Shown: piece after piece, positions 24,721 through 33,913 of the stretch
How the letters are laid out: each line of letters begins with the position of its first letter
How positions within the stretch are numbered: position 1 is the stretch's first letter
Assembly (NCBI GenBank): GCA_963720475.1
Contig: OY970394.1
Span: forward strand, 1,736,001-1,800,000
DNA length: 64,000 nucleotides
Source: G963720475 sp963720475
Lineage (GTDB): Bacteria; Actinomycetota; Thermoleophilia; Solirubrobacterales; Thermoleophilaceae
Direction of reading: 5' to 3'
Notes under the pieces: generated by a model
Told to the model about the DNA's origin: nothing
Seen by the model: the letters and a program-made list of their open reading frames with translations, nothing else
Database searches by the model: none
Position numbers and translations under genes: made by a program

Positions 24721-26403
24721 ATGCTGGTCGAGCTACGCGTAGAGAATCTGCTGCTGATCGAGCGGGCCGAACTCCGCTTCGGGCCCGGCCTGAACGCGAT
24801 CACGGGCGAGACGGGTGCCGGCAAGACGATGCTGGCACACGCGCTCGACCTGCTGCTGGGCGGCAAGCCGCGTTCAGGGATCGTTCGCCCTGGCGCTGAG
24901 GAGGCTTGGGTCGAGGGAGTCTTCGAGTTGCCGTCCGGCACCCTGGGTGCTCCGGAGCTCGCCGAACTGCGTGAGCGGCTCCCCGACGCAGATGACGACG
25001 AGATCGTCGTCGCCCGCCGCGTCTCTGCAGCCGGGCGCAGCCGCGCATACGTCGGGGGCCGCAGCGCGACGGCGGCCGACCTGCGTGCGCTGGGCGGCCG
25101 GCTGCTGTCGTTCTATGGCCAGCACGAGCACCGCCGCCTGACGCTCGCCGCGGCGCAGCTCGAGATCCTCGACGCGTTCTGCGGGGCCAAGCACCTCGAG
25201 GCGCGTGAGCGGTTCGCGGCCCTCCACGCGCGTGTGCGTGAGCTGCGCCGCGAGCGTGACGAGCTGCGCGAGCTGGACGCGGCGCGCGAGCGCGACCTCG
25301 ACCTGCTCGTATTCGAGCTCGGAGAGGTCGAGGAGCTCGACCCGAGCGCCGATGACGAGCGCTCGCTGCGCGAGGAGCGCGAGCGGGTACGCCACGTCGA
25401 GGCCCTCCGCAGCGCGTCGGCCGGCGCCGCGGAGGCGCTTGCGCCCGACGATGCCGAGGCGCGCGGCGCAGCCTCGCTGGCCGCCGATGCGTCGGTCCTG
25501 CTCGACGGTGTCGAGGGCGTGGACTCCGAGCTCGACGGCCTGCGTGAGCGGCTCGCCTCGCTGCGGATCGAGGCCGACGATCTCGGAGCCGAGCTACGCA
25601 GCTACGCCGAAGGCCTCGGTGCCGAGCCGGGGCGCCTGGAGGCGATCGAGCAGCGCCTCGACGGCTACGACCACCTCGAGCGAAAGCACGGCGGCGACGT
25701 CGCGTCCGTGCTCGCCCACGCCGAGCGGTGCCGCGCCGAGCGCGAGCGGCTGGAGAATGCCGGCGACGAGCTCGAGCGGATCAGCGCCGAGCTCGACGCC
25801 GCCGAGCGCGAGCGTGCGAAGGCGGCCAAGGTGCTGTCGGCCACGCGCGCGAAGGCCACGCCGCGGCTGGTGAAGAGCGTCGGCGACGAGCTGGGCGCGC
25901 TCGCACTCGGGGACGCGACGTTCGAGGTCGCGATCTCCCCGCTCGAGGACCCGGCTCCGACGGGGGCCGACCGGGTGGAGTTCATGATCGCGCCGAACCC
26001 CGGTGTCCCAGCGACCGAACTGCGCGAGAGCGCTTCCGGCGGCGAGCTCTCGCGCGTGATGCTCGCGCTGATGAGCGTCGCGAGCGCCGAAGGGCCGCCG
26101 ACGCTCGTCTTCGACGAGGTGGACGCCGGCGTCGGCGGCCAGACGGCACGCGCGGTCGGCGAGCGGCTGCGCGGCCTCGCCGCCGAGCGCCAGGTGCTCT
26201 GCATCACCCACCTGCCGCAGATCGCTTCGCTCGCGGCCCACCATTTCCGGATCGAGAAGGAGACCGGGTCGGACCTCGCCAGCGCGGCCGTCGAGCCGCT
26301 CGCGGGCGACGGCGTCGTCGAGGAGCTCTGCAGGATGCTCGGAGCGGACGGCTCCGACGCCGGCGCACGCCGCCATGCAGAGGAATTGCTGGCGGCTGCC
26401 TAG
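24721..26403 (+). CDS. recN: DNA repair protein RecN
   Basis: SMC-like ATPase of double-strand break repair, 560 residues. The N-terminal ATPase half has GPGLNAITGETGAGKTMLAH (Walker A). Long coiled-coil arms rich in E/R/A/L run from about 150 to 380. The C-terminal half has ESASGGELSRVMLALMSVAS (signature), PTLVFDEVDAGVGGQTA (Walker B) and VLCITHLPQIASLA. The length is normal and the frame is intact, in contrast to the two genes before it. It is part of the tlyA-nadK-recN block conserved across actinobacteria. Confidence 0.95.
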   Translation: MLVELRVENLLLIERAELRFGPGLNAITGETGAGKTMLAHALDLLLGGKPRSGIVRPGAEEAWVEGVFELPSGTLGAPELAELRERLPDADDDEIVVARRVSAAGRSRAYVGGRSATAADLRALGGRLLSFYGQHEHRRLTLAAAQLEILDAFCGAKHLEARERFAALHARVRELRRERDELRELDAARERDLDLLVFELGEVEELDPSADDERSLREERERVRHVEALRSASAGAAEALAPDDAEARGAASLAADASVLLDGVEGVDSELDGLRERLASLRIEADDLGAELRSYAEGLGAEPGRLEAIEQRLDGYDHLERKHGGDVASVLAHAERCRAERERLENAGDELERISAELDAAERERAKAAKVLSATRAKATPRLVKSVGDELGALALGDATFEVAISPLEDPAPTGADRVEFMIAPNPGVPATELRESASGGELSRVMLALMSVASAEGPPTLVFDEVDAGVGGQTARAVGERLRGLAAERQVLCITHLPQIASLAAHHFRIEKETGSDLASAAVEPLAGDGVVEELCRMLGADGSDAGARRHAEELLAAA

Positions 26404-26447
26404 CGACTGCGCGGCTCTAGACTGAGGGCGGGCCGTGTGCCCGCACC

Positions 26448-27647
26448 ATGGCGATGCTTCGAATCAGACGGCGCTCGGCGCGTGGCGGCGAGCCGGCCGC
26501 CGTGAACGGCCGGTCCGCGGAGCGACAGTTCTCCGGGCCCGCGCGGCTCGGCAAGCGCACGAAGCGGCTGACCAAGCACCTCAAGCCGGACGACATCGCG
26601 GTCATCGATCACCGCGACATCGACCGCGTCTCCGCCGAGGATCTCGTCGCCGCCGGGACGCGCTGCGTCGTCAACGTCGCGCAGTCGTCGTCGTCGAGCT
26701 ATCCGAACGCCGGCCCGCTGATCCTGACCCAGGCGGGCATCCACCTCGTCGACATGCCGAGCGCGCCACTCTTCGATCAGCTCCACGACGGCGAGCGGAT
26801 CAGCGTCCGCGGCGGCACGCTCCTGCGCGACGGCGAAGTTGTCGCCGAGGGCGAGGTCCAGGACCCCGAAACAGTGCGCCGCGAGCACGAGGCCTCGCGC
26901 AAGCAGATCGGCGAGGCGCTCGAGAGCTTCGCCGAGAACACGATGACCCACATCCGCGAGGAGCGCGACCTGCTCGCGGGCCGGATCGAGCTGCCCGAGC
27001 TGCGGACCGACATCCGCGACCGGCCGGTCCTGATCGTCGTGCGAGGTGTGGACCACAAGAAGGACCTGCGCACGCTGCGCTCGTACATCCGCGATCGCCG
27101 CCCGGTCCTGATCGCGGTGGACGGTGGGGCGGAGGCGATCCTCGCCGAGGGTCTCGACGTGGACATCATCGTCGGCGACATGGACTCCGCCGGCGACACG
27201 GCGCTGCGCTCGGGCGCCGAGCTGGTCGTACACGCTTACCCCGACGGGCGGGCGCCGGGGCGCGAACGCCTCGACGAGCTCGGCCTCGACTACCACGTCG
27301 TGCCCGCGCCCGCGACGAGCGAAGACGTCGCGATGCTGCTCGCGGCCGAGAAGGGTGCCGAGCTGATCGTCACCGTCGGCTCGCATTTCAACCTCGTCGA
27401 GTTCCTCGACAAGAACCGCCGCGGGATGAGCTCCACCTTCCTCACCCGCCTGCGGGTGGGGGAGATTCTGGTCGACGCGAAGGGGGTCTCGCGGCTCTAT
27501 CGGCCAACCGCCGGCCGTGGCCCGATCCTGACGGTCTTGTTCGCGGCGATCGCGACCTTCGTGATCGTGATCGTCGCCTCGCCGAACCTCGGCGATCTGA
27601 TCGACCTGCTGTGGCTGAAGCTCGAAGTCCTGCTCGGGCTCGAGTGA
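26448..27647 (+). CDS. SteA-like cytokinetic-ring protein
   Basis: A 399-residue protein with a cytoplasmic thiamin pyrophosphokinase-like region (RPVLIAVDGGAEAILAEGLD, DVDIIVGDMDSAGD) and one C-terminal membrane helix (about 365-385, ILTVLFAAIATFVIVIVASP). This fits SteA, described in Corynebacterium with SteB as an envelope/cytokinesis pair; the homologous pair lies between recN and pyrG in M. tuberculosis. The N-terminal part has GKRTKRLTKHLKPDDIAVID. A TAGACT hexamer (26418-26423) lies 24 nt upstream of the ATG. The next gene is the SteB/MctB-like partner. Confidence 0.82.
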   Translation: MAMLRIRRRSARGGEPAAVNGRSAERQFSGPARLGKRTKRLTKHLKPDDIAVIDHRDIDRVSAEDLVAAGTRCVVNVAQSSSSSYPNAGPLILTQAGIHLVDMPSAPLFDQLHDGERISVRGGTLLRDGEVVAEGEVQDPETVRREHEASRKQIGEALESFAENTMTHIREERDLLAGRIELPELRTDIRDRPVLIVVRGVDHKKDLRTLRSYIRDRRPVLIAVDGGAEAILAEGLDVDIIVGDMDSAGDTALRSGAELVVHAYPDGRAPGRERLDELGLDYHVVPAPATSEDVAMLLAAEKGAELIVTVGSHFNLVEFLDKNRRGMSSTFLTRLRVGEILVDAKGVSRLYRPTAGRGPILTVLFAAIATFVIVIVASPNLGDLIDLLWLKLEVLLGLE

Positions 27648-27665
27648 CCCTGTGACTCTCCCCCG

Positions 27666-28541
27666 ATGATCGACTTTCGCTACCACGCGCTTTCCCTGGT
27701 CGCCGTCTTCCTCGCGCTCGGGATCGGCATCGTGCTCGGGGTGACGCTCGGGGACTCGCTCGTGTCCGAGGCGGACCAGGGCGTGCGCAACTCGCTCCGG
27801 GGCGACGTCGAGGACGCTCGCGACCAGGCTCGCGACGCGCGCGCCGAGGTGCGCAGGCGTGACCGGCTGATCGAGGCGGCCGTGCCGATCCTGCTCGACC
27901 GCCGGCTGGAGGGTAAGCGCGTCCAGCTCGTCGGGACCGACGATCTGCCCGGCGGGGTCACCGACGGCGTGCGCGATTCCGTCGAGGGCGCCGCGGGATC
28001 GCTCGACTCGACCGCGGCGCTCGGACTGCCGGGCGAGCTCGAGAAGGTGCTTGCCGTCGCCGGTGACGAGGGCCGCCGCGCGGCGGCCTCACCCGAGCGG
28101 GCGCGCGCGCTCGGCGCCGAGTTCGGCCGCTCGCTCGCCGTCGGCGGCAAGCTGGCGCGGCGCCTGAAGGAAGAGTTGCCCGATCGGTTCGAGGGCGACT
28201 TCGACGGCTCGGACGCCGTGGTGATCTACCGCCGGCCGCCGCAGAAGCCGAAGGACGGGGAGACGCCGCAGGAGAAGCGCGTTCGCGAGGCGACCGAGGC
28301 GTTCGAGCGCGGCTTGATCTCGGGGCTCCGCGAGGATGGGGTCACCGTCGTCGGCGTCGAGCAGACGGGCACCGACCCCTCGCAGGTCGGCTTCTACAAG
28401 GACGCCGGCCTCTCGAGCGTCGACAACGTCGACCAGAGCGCCGGCGAGGCCGCGCTGGCGATCGCGCTCGCCGGGACGCGCCAAGGGAGCTTTGGACAGA
28501 AGGACGGCGCCGACCGGCCGCTGCCAGAGCTGCGCGAGTAG
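27666..28541 (+). CDS. SteB/MctB-like membrane-anchored protein
   Basis: A 291-residue protein with one N-terminal helix (FRYHALSLVAVFLALGIGIV), a coiled coil (about 40-75, DVEDARDQARDARAEVRRRD) and an outer domain. The start MIDFRYHALSLVAVFLAL-GIGIVLG is typical of the family annotated as copper transporter MctB in mycobacteria or SteB in corynebacteria. It follows steA by 18 nt. The present context supports the cytokinesis role with SteA more than copper export; this is inference. Charged, repetitive stretches near 200-215 (PPQKPKDGETPQEKR) form a likely flexible loop. Confidence 0.8.
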   Translation: MIDFRYHALSLVAVFLALGIGIVLGVTLGDSLVSEADQGVRNSLRGDVEDARDQARDARAEVRRRDRLIEAAVPILLDRRLEGKRVQLVGTDDLPGGVTDGVRDSVEGAAGSLDSTAALGLPGELEKVLAVAGDEGRRAAASPERARALGAEFGRSLAVGGKLARRLKEELPDRFEGDFDGSDAVVIYRRPPQKPKDGETPQEKRVREATEAFERGLISGLREDGVTVVGVEQTGTDPSQVGFYKDAGLSSVDNVDQSAGEAALAIALAGTRQGSFGQKDGADRPLPELRE

Positions 28542-28574
28542 CTCACCCGCGCGAGGCTTGTCTGCGATTGACGC

Positions 28575-28580
28575 TAGGTT
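28575..28580 (+). promoter_or_regulatory. Candidate -10 hexamer of the MraY-like gene
   Basis: TAGGTT ends 7 nt before the GTG start at 28588, with no ribosome site between. Confidence 0.45.
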
Positions 28581-28587
28581 CGCGTGC

Positions 28588-29419
28588 GTGGATTGGCTGC
28601 CGCTCGTCGTGTCGCTTCTCGTGGGAGCGGTCGTCGTGCCTGCGGTCGTCGCCGGATTGCGTGAGCGCGGGCTGACGCGCGAGAACTACCGTGGCGCGCG
28701 GGTGGCCTTTCCCGCGGGTGTCGCCGTGCTCGCGGCGGTCGCGGTCGCGCTCGTCCCGCTCGGACTCCTCCAGGGGCTGAGCGACGAGATGGTCTTCACG
28801 GGACCTGCGGCGGCGATTGCGACGTACGTCTTCGGCGTCGCGCTGCTGGGGCTGCTCGACGACGTCGCGGGGGGCGGCGGCGAGGCGCCGCGTGGCTGGC
28901 GCGGGCACGCGGGCGCGGCGGCCGAGCGGGCGCTTTTCAACCGGGGCGATCAAGGCCGTCGGCTCGCTCGGGCTCGCCGCCTTCGTGCTCTCCGGCCTCG
29001 GGCTCGAGTCGGGTGAGTACCTGCTCGCCGTGGCGCTGCTGACGCTGACGACGAACCTCTTCAACCTGCTCGATCTGCGCCCCGGCCGCTCGCTGAAGGT
29101 TCTCGCCCTGCTTGGCTTCGGGCTGACGGTCGGCGCGTGGGACACAGGCCCGCTGAAGGCGCTCGGGCCCTACCTCGGACCGCTGCTCGTGATCCTCCCG
29201 CTCGACCTGCGTGAGCGCGGCATGCTCGGCGACACCGGATCGAACGCGATCGGCGCGATCGCCGGCCTGTGGCTCGTCCTCACACTCGACACGACCGGAC
29301 AGGCGATCGCCCTCGGCGTGGTCGCGGCGATCACGATCTACGGCGAGTTCCGCTCAATTTCCGGGTTCGTCGAAAAAACTACGCCGCTGCGACAGCTAGA
29401 CTCGTTGGGCAGGGAATGA
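28588..29419 (+). CDS. MraY/WecA-like glycosyl-phosphate transferase, frame break near 28936
   Basis: Multi-helix membrane protein of the family that transfers a sugar phosphate to a polyprenyl phosphate. The catalytic signatures are recognisable: ALLGLLDDVAGG (the DDxxD-like loop), GAIKAVGSLGLAAFVLSG, NLFNLLDLRPGRSLK and RGMLGDTGSNAIGAIAGL. The frame moves by +1 at about 28930-28945 (extra T in the run before CAACCGGGG), where LF must join STGAIK. It is shorter (about 277 residues) than MraY or WecA, so it may be a dedicated paralogue. It sits between steB and pyrG, hinting at envelope polymer synthesis linked to division. Confidence 0.78.
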
Positions 29420-29428
29420 GGAACCTGC

Positions 29429-31131
29429 TTGCCTGACACCAGCCGCTCGACCCGCTTCATCTTCGTCACGGGGGGTGTCGTCTCCGCTCTCGGGAAGGGG
29501 ATCGCCTCCGCAGCGATCGGCCGGCTGCTCGTCGCGCGTGGTTTCGGCGTGACGATCCAGAAGTTCGATCCCTACATCAACGTGGACCCGGGGACGATGA
29601 GCCCGTTCCAGCACGGCGAGGTGTTCGTCACCGAGGACGGTGCGGAGACAGACCTCGATCTCGGGCACTACGAGCGCTTCACCGACGCGAACACGACGCG
29701 CGGCTCGAACGTCACGACCGGCGCGATCTACAACTCGGTCATCCGTCGCGAGCGGCGCGGCGACTATCTCGGGGGCACCGTCCAGGTGATCCCGCACATC
29801 ACGGATGAGATCAAGAAGCGCATCCTGCTCGTCGCCGAGGCAGAGGACGTGGACTTCGTCATCACCGAGATCGGCGGAACGGTTGGCGACATCGAGTCGC
29901 TCCCGTTCCTCGAGGCTCTGCGCCAGTTCCAGGTCGACCAGGGCAGCGCGTCCTGCATGTTCGTCCACCTCACGCTGGTGCCGTTCCTCGGCAACGCGGG
30001 CGAGCTGAAGACGAAGCCCACCCAGCACTCGGTGCAGGAGCTGCGCCGGATCGGCATTCAGCCGAACATGGTCGTCTGCCGTTCCGAGGAGGCGATCGAC
30101 CAGGAGATTCGCCAGAAGATCGCGCTGTTCGCGAACCTGCCGGTCGAAGCGGTCGTCTCCGCGCGCGATGTGGACTCGATCTACAAGGTGCCGCTCTACT
30201 TCCGCGCCGAGGGCGTCGACGACGCGATCCTCGACCACTTCGGCCTTGACGCAGACGCGCCCGACCTCTCCGACTGGGAGGACCTCGTGAAGCGGCACGA
30301 CGCTGCGGCGACGCCGGTGCGGATCGGGCTCGTCGGCAAGTACACGCAGCTAGCCGACGCCTACCTGTCGGTGATCGAGGCGCTCAACCACGGCGGCATC
30401 CACCACGGGGGCCGGATCGAGGTGAGCTTCGTCGACGCCGAGCGGCTCGACAGCGACGAGGTCGAGCCGCGAGCTCGAGCGCTGCGACGGGATCCTGATC
30501 CCCGGCGGATTCGGCATCCGCGGCGTCGAGGGCAAGATCCGCGCGGCGCGCTATCGCGCGCGAGAACGACGTTCCGTTCCTCGGCATCTGCCTCGGCATG
30601 CAGGTAGCCGTGTGCGAGTTCGCGCGCACGATGGTCGGCCTCGACGGCGCGAACTCGACCGAGTTCGATCCGGAGACGCCGTTCCCGGTGATCGACCTCC
30701 TGCCCGAGCAGAAGGAGGTCCGCGACATGGGCGGAACGATGCGCCTCGGCGCGGACCCGGTGAAGTTGCACGAGGACACGCGCGCGCGGGAGATCTACGG
30801 TGAGGCGGTGATCTACGAGCGCCACCGGCACCGCTACGAGGTGAACAACCATTTCCGCAAGCGGCTCGAGCAGGAGGGGCTCGTCTTCTCCGGCACCTCG
30901 CCCGACGACCGCCTCGTGGAGGTCGTCGAGCTTCCCGACCATCCGTACTTCGTCGCGTCGCAGTTCCACCCCGAGTTCAAGTCTCGCCCGCTCCGTCCGC
31001 AGCCGCTGTTCCGCGACTTCGTCGGCGCAGCGTGTGAGCGGGCGCGCCTGCGGGCGCCCGAGGGCGAGCCCTCCGTGAGCGCACCGGACGCGGCCGACGC
31101 GGAAGCCGGCGAGCGCACGCCCGCCGGTTGA
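29429..31131 (+). CDS. pyrG: CTP synthase, two +1 frame breaks near 30470 and 30550
   Basis: Makes CTP from UTP, ATP and glutamine. Synthetase domain: FIFVTGGVVSALGKGIASAA, KFDPYINVDPGTMSPFQHGE, EVFVTEDGAETDLDLGHYER and GGTVGDIESLPFLEALRQ. Glutaminase domain: FLGICLGMQ (nucleophile Cys), YERHRHRYEVNNHF and ASQFHPEFKSRP. The frame is shifted by one extra C after GTCGAGCCG (about 30470) and another after GCGCGCTAT (about 30550); correcting both restores GFGIRGVEGKIRAARYAREN. Both look like sequence errors. TTG at 29429 follows a GAGGAAC ribosome site. The C-terminal 30 residues (EGEPSVSAPDAADAEAGE) are a low-complexity extension. Confidence 0.94.
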
Positions 31132-32297
31132 TGGCGGCCGAGACGGCCACGGCACAAGCTCCACGCGCCTCGCCTCCCGAGCGCGAGCGGATGCTCGACC
31201 TGTTCGAGCGCCTGTGCGCGATCGAGAGCCCGTCGCGCCAGGAGCGCGCGATCGCCGACGCTGTCACCGCGGAGCTGCGCGACCTCGGGCTCGAGGTGAC
31301 CGAGGACGAGAGCGCCGCCGAGACGGGCTCCGACGCGGGCAACTTGCGCGCCCTGGCCGAGGGACCGGAGGGCGCGCCGACGATCCTGCTTTGTGCCCAC
31401 CTCGACACCGTCCCCCTCGATGCGCCTGTCGAGGTGGCGCGCGAGGAGGGGTTCTTCGCGAACCGCAACGACGCGATCCTCGGCGCCGACAACAAGGCCG
31501 CGATCGCGACGATCCTCGCCGCGACGCGGAGCGTCCTTGCGAGCGGTCCGCCGCCCGTCGGGCTCGAGCTCGTCTTCACGACTTGCGAGGAGATGGCGCT
31601 CCGGGGCGCGAAGGCGCTCGACCGCGAGCGGCTTGCGTCGCAGTTCGGCTTCGTCTTCGACCATGCCTCGCCGATCAGCGAGCTGATCGTCGCGGCGCCG
31701 ACGTACTTCCGTATCGAGGCGGACTTCCATGGGCAGGCCGCACACGCCGGTGTGCGGCCCGAGGAGGGCCGCAACGCGATCGCAGCCGCAGCTGCCGCGA
31801 TCTCCCGGCTCGAGCTCGGACGCCTCGACGAGGAGACGACCGCGAACGTAGGCCGGATCGAGGGCGGTACCGCGGCGAACGTCGTCGCCGAGCGCTGCCG
31901 GGTCGAGCTCGAGGCGCGCAGCCTCGACGCCGCGCGAGCGGCGGCCGTGGCCGGCGAGATCGTGGACACGCTGACGGCCGCCGCGAGTGAGCACGACTGC
32001 GACCTCCAGACGGGCGTGGACGAGCTCTTCCGCGGCTACCGCCTGGCTCGCGGGGCGCCGCCCGTGGCGGCTGCGGCGACCGCGCTCGAGCGACTTGGCA
32101 TCGAACCGACATATATCTCGACGCAGGGTGGAAGCGACGCGAATGCGCTGATGGCCGCGGGCCTGCCGTGCGTCAACGTTGCCAACGGCACCGAGCGCAA
32201 CCACCAGCCGGACGAGCGTGTGTCGATCGGCGCGCTCGAGACGATGCTGGACGTGACCCTCGGCATCATCGCGGCGAGCGCGGCGCAGCGCGCGTGA
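31131..32297 (+). CDS. M20 family tripeptidase-like metallopeptidase
   Basis: Di-zinc peptidase of 388 residues resembling peptidase T. It shows LLCAHLDTVPLD (first metal His/Asp), ILGADNKAAIATILA, FTTCEEMALRGAKALD (catalytic Glu), FDHASPISELIVAAP, the dimerisation-domain segment GQAAHAGVRPEEGRNAI and NVANGTERNHQPDE near the end. Likely cytoplasmic peptide degradation. ATG at 31131 overlaps the pyrG stop; TTG 31128 is one codon longer. Its stop overlaps the DUF3866 start (GTGA). Confidence 0.85.
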   Translation: MAAETATAQAPRASPPERERMLDLFERLCAIESPSRQERAIADAVTAELRDLGLEVTEDESAAETGSDAGNLRALAEGPEGAPTILLCAHLDTVPLDAPVEVAREEGFFANRNDAILGADNKAAIATILAATRSVLASGPPPVGLELVFTTCEEMALRGAKALDRERLASQFGFVFDHASPISELIVAAPTYFRIEADFHGQAAHAGVRPEEGRNAIAAAAAAISRLELGRLDEETTANVGRIEGGTAANVVAERCRVELEARSLDAARAAAVAGEIVDTLTAAASEHDCDLQTGVDELFRGYRLARGAPPVAAAATALERLGIEPTYISTQGGSDANALMAAGLPCVNVANGTERNHQPDERVSIGALETMLDVTLGIIAASAAQRA

Positions 32298-33335
32298 GTC
32301 CCGGGGGGCCGGACGCGGGGGCGCAGCGGCTCGTTCTCCGCCGTGGCACGGTCGCGTCCATCGAGCGCGAGGGCCCGGTTACCGAGTTGATCGTGAAGAT
32401 CGCGGGCGAACGCCAGCGCGCGCTCTCCTACACCGCACTGACCGGGCCGGTCCGGGCCGGGGACGAAGTCGTCGTCAATGCCGCGGCTCGCAGGCTCGAG
32501 CTCGGTAGCGGGGGCTTCGACATCGTCCACGCGAACCTCACCCGCGGGACTCGCGGGCAAGGGCGAGAAGGGCGCGCACGTGATGAAGCTCAACTACACG
32601 TCGCTCCAGCACGCCGTCCACCCGATCGAAGAGCGCGCGTCCGAGGTCGCGCCGCCACTGGGACGTCCGGTCGCCGTGATCGCCCTCCATGGCCAGCTGC
32701 CATGCGTGGCGTGGGCGGCCGCCGAGGCCGCTCCGGGCCTGAAGCTCGGCTTCGTCCAGACCGCGGGCGGCGCGCTGCCGGGCGAGCTGTCGCGCGTCGT
32801 CGGCGAATTGCGCGAGCGGGGGCTCCTGGCGGGGCAGATCACTGCCGGAGCGGCCTACGGCGGCGAGTACGACGCGATCACGACGCCGGGCGCGTTTCAT
32901 GCAGCGCTCACCGAGCTCGGCTGGGACGCGGTCGTCGCCGGTCCGGGCCCGGGCATTCTCGGGTCCGGCACCGAGCTCGGTCACGGCGGGTTGTTCGCGC
33001 TCGACTCGGCACACGCGGCGCTCGCGCTCGGCTGCGAGACGATCATCGTGCCGCGCATGTCGTCGGGCGATTTGAGAAAGCGCCACAGAGGTCTCTCGCA
33101 CCACACTCGCAGCGTGCTCGACCTGCTCCTGCGTCCCGCGATCGTGGCGCTACCGGGCGACGAGTCCCCGGAGGGTCTCTCCGAGCACGAGTTGCGGAAC
33201 GCTCGGACGGACCTCGACGGCTACCGCGCCTCCGGCCTCCCCGATACGACGATGGGGCGCTCGAGCCACGAGGACGATCTCTTCTTCCGCGCCGCGCTCG
33301 CCGGCGGGACGGTGTTGGGAGAGGCGGCGGCGTGA
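32294..33335 (+). CDS. DUF3866 family protein, frame break near 32541
   Basis: A roughly 347-residue protein of a family common in actinobacteria with no known activity. The first segment reads RLVLRRGTVASIEREGPVTE to GFDIVHANLTR; after a +1 shift (one extra G in ACCCGCGGGACTCG) it continues GLAGKGEKGAHVMKLNYTSL, then AVIALHGQLPCVAWAAAEA, GYGGEYDAITTPG-like AYGGEYDAITTPG, GPGPGILGSGTELGHGG and LSHHTRSVLDLLLRPA. The gene lies between an M20 peptidase and the Nudix hydrolase and overlaps both by 4 nt, so it belongs to the same operon. Confidence 0.82.
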
Positions 33336-33862
33336 AGTTTCGCCGGACCGGGAGCGAGGAGGTCTTCAGCGGCCGCATCGTGACCGTCGAGATCGGTGAG
33401 TTCCGCTTCGACGACGGCGAGGTGGTCAGCCGCGAGATCGTCCACCACCGCGGCGCGGTCGCGATCGTCGCGCACGACGGCGAACGGCTTTGGCTCGTGC
33501 GCCAGCCGCGCGAGGCGCTGGGCGTCGACGATCTCCTCGAGCTTCCTGCCGGCAAGCTCGACGAGGAGGGAGAGGATCCGCTCGCGACCGCGCAGCGAGA
33601 GCTCGCCGAGGAGATCGGCAAGGCGGCGGGCAGCTGGGAGCACCTCGTCACGTACCTCTCGTCGCCCGGGTTCTCCGACGAGCGGGTCTACGTCTACCTG
33701 GCGACCGACCTGCGCGACGAGCAAGCCGAGCCCGACGAAGACGAGCGGCTGACGATCGAGACCGTGCCGTTGGCGGAGCTCGACCGCGTGATCGCCGAGG
33801 TCGAGGACGCGAAGACGCTCATCGGGCTGCTCTGGTTCCGCGCTTTCGCCGCGGCCGGCTGA
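33332..33862 (+). CDS. Nudix hydrolase (ADP-ribose pyrophosphatase type)
   Basis: A 176-residue Nudix enzyme, likely cleaving ADP-ribose or related nucleotide sugars. It begins KFRRTGSEEVFSGRIVTVEI and has VSREIVHHRGAVAIVAHDG. The Nudix box reads PAGKLDEEGEDPLATAQREL then AEEIG, with the catalytic REL.EE core intact. GTG at 33332 overlaps the DUF3866 stop (GTGA). In M. tuberculosis the same type of gene sits between pyrG and xerD, and that order is kept here. Confidence 0.9.
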   Translation: MKFRRTGSEEVFSGRIVTVEIGEFRFDDGEVVSREIVHHRGAVAIVAHDGERLWLVRQPREALGVDDLLELPAGKLDEEGEDPLATAQRELAEEIGKAAGSWEHLVTYLSSPGFSDERVYVYLATDLRDEQAEPDEDERLTIETVPLAELDRVIAEVEDAKTLIGLLWFRAFAAAG

Positions 33863-33913
33863 TCGCCCGGTTGCAGCGCAAGGAATGCAGGGGCGGCGCA
33901 CGAACCCCGAGGC

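Noticed and set aside
27666..28541. Calling the SteB/MctB-like gene a copper transporter outright
   Set aside because: The single N-terminal helix and coiled coil do not form a transporter, no Cys/His/Met metal cluster is seen, and the steA neighbour favours an envelope/cytokinesis role.
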